Positions 20,871-64,000 of a DNA stretch of 64,000 nucleotides are shown here, piece by piece. A program made the translations under genes and the position numbers. Position 1 is the first letter of the stretch; each line of letters begins with the position of its first letter. The DNA is from Artemia franciscana (Eukaryota; Arthropoda; Branchiopoda; Anostraca; Artemiidae): assembly GCF_032884065.1 (NCBI RefSeq), contig NW_027062695.1:434001-498000 (forward strand), given 5' to 3'. The notes beneath the pieces are model-generated. The model was given only the letters and a program-made list of their open reading frames with translations, ran no database searches and was not told the origin of the DNA.

Positions 20871-21960
20871 ATTGTATTAGAGATATGACCTCTAATATGG
20901 TTAGTTTTCTAAATAGCCTTGAAAAAAGTCTGAAGGTGTATTATTCGTCTGAGTACATACTAATTTCAACTGATTTTGAAATCCTTTCGTAAATGTTTTG
21001 GGACTCCGGCACTATTTGGTGCTTGGAAAAAAAACCAGCATTAAAAGCAGACAATAGAAAGAAGGCTTAGCTTTCAATAGAGAATAATACTAAAATTTTG
21101 AAGCTAAATAATTACTTATTTATTTTGTCTCAATTGTCAGGGATCAAAAATGCATAAGATTATCAGAAAGAAGAAAATGTATACTTTTTAATGAACCCTC
21201 CTGCTTGCATGAGGAGTTCAAACTCTTTTCGAAAGTATATCTCTAGAAATAAAGCAAACCGAAATGTTCGTCAAAGCTGTTAAAAACCTTGCGGCATCCA
21301 CTTTATGGAAAACTCTCTTCGCTTTATAAATGTCGTCCAAAACTGCTATAGCCCAATAAGATTTCTTGGAAACATGCAACATAGCTATTGCAAAACAATT
21401 TTATTGCGAAACAAACTCATTGCGAAACAACAAAATGCAAAACACGCAAACTACAATAGCGAAAACAAGCCTAGAATATGATTTTTTCACAGCCTATACT
21501 CTATCAACATAGTTGAACAAAATGAGATACTAACACCGTTTCTGATCTGAGGGGAACGAAAAATCGATCTGATCTGAGGGACTCAGAGGAGGTCCTCATC
21601 CGCATTGTGGATCAGACAGCGCATAAGGAAATGTTGTGAACAATGCTTTAGAGCCTTTGACGCGGAAAAAATAATAACAGCCAATAAGAATTTCGTTTTA
21701 CATATAGCCTATTAACTTCAAACCTTATCCAACAGCTTTAACAGTGATAGAAACAAAATAATTCGTCCGCCTGCTTTAGTAAAAGGAAGCAACATCCTAG
21801 TACATAAATCTTTGAAGCCTTTTGTTAAAGATAAGAAAGCAAAAAGAATTTTCAGTATTTGAACTTCCAGAAACGTTTCCTTCCTCAATCTTTTACGATT
21901 ACTTATTGATTTACGATTAATTATTTACCTTACTTATTACTTACGCATTAACTTTGCTTT
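20871..21960. other. Unassigned intergenic DNA
   Basis: No gene seen. A short internal repeat TTGCGAAACAA / CATTGCGAAACAAC lies near 21390-21440. Confidence 0.5.
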
Positions 21961-21967
21961 ACGTAAG

Positions 21968-22173
21968 TAAAACAGTTCAAAATAGGGATGAAACCTTTTT
22001 ATTGACAGTGAACAGATACAAAAATTAACTGGATATTTCGAACACATATACAGCGTTCATCATCAGCAGTAAAAGGTTTTACTTTTTGTATATGTGTTCG
22101 AAATATCAAGTTAAAAATTTTATATTTGTTCACTGTTGATTAAAAGGTTTCATCCCTGTTTTGAACTGTTTTA
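21968..22173 (-). mobile_element. 206-bp inverted-repeat element E1 with hammerhead-like core
   Basis: Arms of ~85 bp (GTAAAACAGTTCAAAATAGG ... and mirror) flank a short centre. On the minus strand the centre holds CTGATGA, a 7-bp stem-loop (GAACGC/GTGTTC), then GAAATATCC at 22031-22067. The plus-strand arm lacks the CTGATGA half. The layout matches element E2 (36131-36424) although the sequences differ. It could be a solo terminal repeat of a Penelope-like retroelement, a group known to carry hammerheads. I could not confirm that. Confidence 0.55.
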
Positions 22174-22870
22174 CTTTCGTCATGGAAAGGCAGTGTGGTC
22201 TTCGAAGTTATTTGCTTTACGTATTAAATTTACTTTACTTATTACTTTACTTATTTGCTTACGATTACTTATTGACTAAAATGTCATCAGTGCAAGTTTT
22301 TGGACCGTAAATACCTTCACCGTGGTTCGGCCCACTCTGCGGAACTTAGGTGCTTAGGTAACCTAAGCACCTTAGGTTACTTTAGGTTACACCTAAGGTG
22401 CTTAGGTGTCTTAGGTATTTTTTCTCTGAAGCTTAAAACCTAGCAAAAAAAAGGGAAAAAGGTATTCGAGAAAAAAATTTTAAAGGCAAATAATAGTAAG
22501 AAAAAAAAAGGATCAAAGCAAAAATGGGATTCAGTTATGCATTCTAATGAGCTAAAAACTGATCATTTAAATACAGCATTAGTTTTTTTTTAGATAACAA
22601 GAAAAGGAAAAGACAAGGTATACAGAAAAACATCTACAAAATTAAAACGTCTATATTCATATTTTCTAATTCGAATTTTCCCTTAAATTTCTAGGAAATA
22701 AAAGAATTGAATGTGATATTCCTGAGCTGTCCAGCTTTACTTTAAATATTTGTTTCCTGTATGGCACAATAATATAAGCATTAAACCATTTAAAGGGAGC
22801 TATTAATATTACCTTCTGAGCACACTATTCAACTTATGAAGAAGGTTAATCTAATTATATTTGATTACCT
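22174..22870. other. Downstream DNA with a TTAGGT-rich palindrome
   Basis: 22340-22415 is a set of overlapping inverted repeats built from CTTAGGTGCTTAGGTAACC and its complement. The rest is AT-rich with no gene. Confidence 0.6.
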
Positions 22871-23976
22871 GTTAAATTTTTTCAGTATATGTGTGTATTC
22901 TTTGTTTTATGTTTCTTTTTTTCGTTTTCTTTCTTTTTTTTCTTCCACCAAGGGTACACTAAAAAGGTATTCTTTTCGGTTTTTTTGAAATTTTTGATTA
23001 CCTTTTCGTCAGTTTTTTCTTTAGTTTGTGCATTTTTCCTTCTGTCTCTTTTTTTATTCTGTTTCTTCTTCTTTTATGCCTTTCTGACCATAAAGGAAAG
23101 TGGGGGCATATAATGACGACTTTCCTTTTATTCTTTAAATTTATCGCTGAATTAATTTTCGATAGATCAGCAGTCAGGGAGTTCAGTACAACAGCTTTTA
23201 ATGTTACTTTTTGAAGCAACAAGCAACCAGGTTCTGGTGTATCTACTGATCTGTTCGCGAAGAAAATATAAACATAATAACAAAATTTTCCTGTTGTAAT
23301 GGATTAAGGTCACGCAGCAAGTAGAAATAAACTAGGTATGAAAAATCGCGATTCATTTCTCTTTCTCAAAAGAAAGAAAAATACTAAATTCTTCACTTTT
23401 CGAGCAGATCTCTTCGAGGAGAAAATAGTTCCGAAAACCGGCTTGGAAAGTGAATTTCAGAATTGGAAACAATGACCATACACACAGCGAGAAATGCTGG
23501 GAAAGGCCCATAATTTGAAAAGAAAACAACTCGTTTTTCTAAGTCTTAGTGCTTTTCAAGAATCACAGGTACTTTAATCTGGAAGGTTGTGTTCAAGACC
23601 CACAGAAAAATTTAGAGCATTTACCAACAGTAAAAAATTTAGAGAAAATAGCAAGGCACTTCAACCCTTGTGCGTGTACAAAATACAGCTCGTTCCAAAA
23701 TATAGCCAATCATAACATCAATAGCTTAAACTGCGAAACATTATTTGTACAATCCGTTAGATTCATCAACATTCTAGAGATCAACAAAAAAACTTTCTAC
23801 TTGCAAAAACCACAAACAAACAAAATTCTAATGAGAGAATTATGACACTATTAGTAAGCCCAAATATAGGCAAAAAAAGAAAATAAAATCGGAAGCCTAA
23901 AACGACAACAGACGATTTAGCTGAGCATAACAGATCGTTGCTGTCTCTCACAGCCTAACAAAACAGTGGTATAGAT
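22871..23976. other. T-rich region and 3' flank of the zinc transporter
   Basis: 22888-23090 is T-rich and gives Phe-rich false frames. Downstream of the transporter stop (23977) on the minus strand, the nearest AATAAA I see is at 23127-23132, ~850 nt away; this is a weak poly(A) candidate. A 98-codon plus-strand frame at 23549-23842 has no family signature. Confidence 0.35.
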
Positions 23977-63388
<39,412 letters not shown>

Positions 63389-64000
63389 CTAGAAGAGAAT
63401 TAAATGAAAAGTTCACTGAATTAATCAAATCATTTAGAAGACTGGGGCTAAAACAAACACTGGAGAAAAGCAGCGATATTATTTTCTTTTCCTTTTTTTA
63501 AATGCGGTGTAAAACAATGCATAAAATAAGTAATGCTGTAGAAGAACAAGTAAAGTTCTCACTTATCGGAACCATAAGCTAAGTTCGGAGACAGTGTGAA
63601 AACGAACTAATTGGCTACAGTATTAATTTGCTACCCATAGAACATAGAAAACCATAGAGAAAACCGTTAGAATATTTAAGTTTATCCTAACTAATGTATA
63701 TTCTTGTACAGGCTAACGAAAAATTTACTTTTTAGGCAAAAAGCCTTTAAAACTTGAAACGAGAAGAATATCTTTAGGTTAAAGCATTATAAATTTTGAG
63801 CATGTAGGTAAGTATTTTATAAATACTTGTAAATATGCAAGTATTTTTATAAATACGTAAGTTTATATTTAAGTAAGTACGTTAGGACATCAAAATCAAA
63901 ACTCCACAAAATGTATAAGATAGTGCGAGACAAAGCTTTTTAGAATCGATAGTTATAACTTGTATTGTGTAATCACATTTTTTTAAGATTAAATTTGGTA
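63389..64000. other. Sequence upstream of exon 1
   Basis: Probably intron, because an acceptor precedes exon 1. No exon, promoter or repeat recognised, apart from repeated AAATACTTGTAAATA-like steps at 63810-63865. Confidence 0.45.

Noticed and set aside
22889..23113. Phe-rich small membrane-like protein
   Set aside because: T-rich low-complexity DNA; no start context, conservation or family signal.
23549..23845. 98-codon plus-strand frame overlapping the 3' flank of the transporter
   Set aside because: No recognisable domain, antisense to the likely 3'UTR, ordinary chance length for this composition.

Overview
This is AT-rich animal nuclear DNA and nothing in it looks prokaryotic. The evidence is a split gene with GT-AG introns, Helitron rolling-circle transposons, RTE-type non-LTR retrotransposon remains, tRNA-derived SINEs with target-site duplications, and long TA and A-rich simple repeats. 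The repeat style and the protein suggest an arthropod. A crustacean of the brine-shrimp type is my guess only, because I cannot search a database.

The one conventional gene is on the minus strand and covers about 23.98-63.39 kb. I rebuilt eight exons whose GT/AG sites and phases all agree. They give 358 aa from the first ATG of the most upstream exon seen. The product is a zinc/proton antiporter of the cation diffusion facilitator family, closest to the ZnT2/3/4/8 group (SLC30A). It has the HxxxD zinc site in TM2 and TM5, a His-rich loop between TM4 and TM5, and a cytoplasmic C-terminal domain ending in CxxC. Its introns total about 38 kb.

Layout, left to right. 0-1.9 kb: the N-terminal part of a Helitron Rep gene (minus), running off the left edge. 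1.9-4.3 kb: a non-autonomous Helitron (minus) and a stray plus-strand Helitron 3' end. 4.9-12.1 kb: a rearranged cluster of an unrecognised intronless gene family with one open copy (6975-7868) and several broken ones, some inverted, plus a SINE. 12.6-15.3 kb: a 7-copy, ~425-bp tandem satellite. 16.3-20.9 kb: a broken RTE-like element interrupted by a 1.7-kb palindrome-ended repeat ('family P'), which is related to the satellite. 20.9-24 kb: DNA downstream of the zinc transporter, with a 206-bp inverted-repeat element. 25.3-35.76 kb: about seven nested or head-to-tail Helitron copies inside intron 7. 36-64 kb: the remaining exons, with family P copies, another SINE, an RTE fragment and several local tandem duplications in the introns.

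The points I rate most worth a second look are these: exact head-to-tail 3'-end/5'-start Helitron junctions; a 27-bp (9-codon) minisatellite in frame with the Helitron helicase C-terminus; hairpin arms of family P that match within a copy but differ between copies; a hammerhead-ribozyme-like motif shared by two otherwise different inverted-repeat elements; and the orphan gene family with a CRE/TATA promoter.
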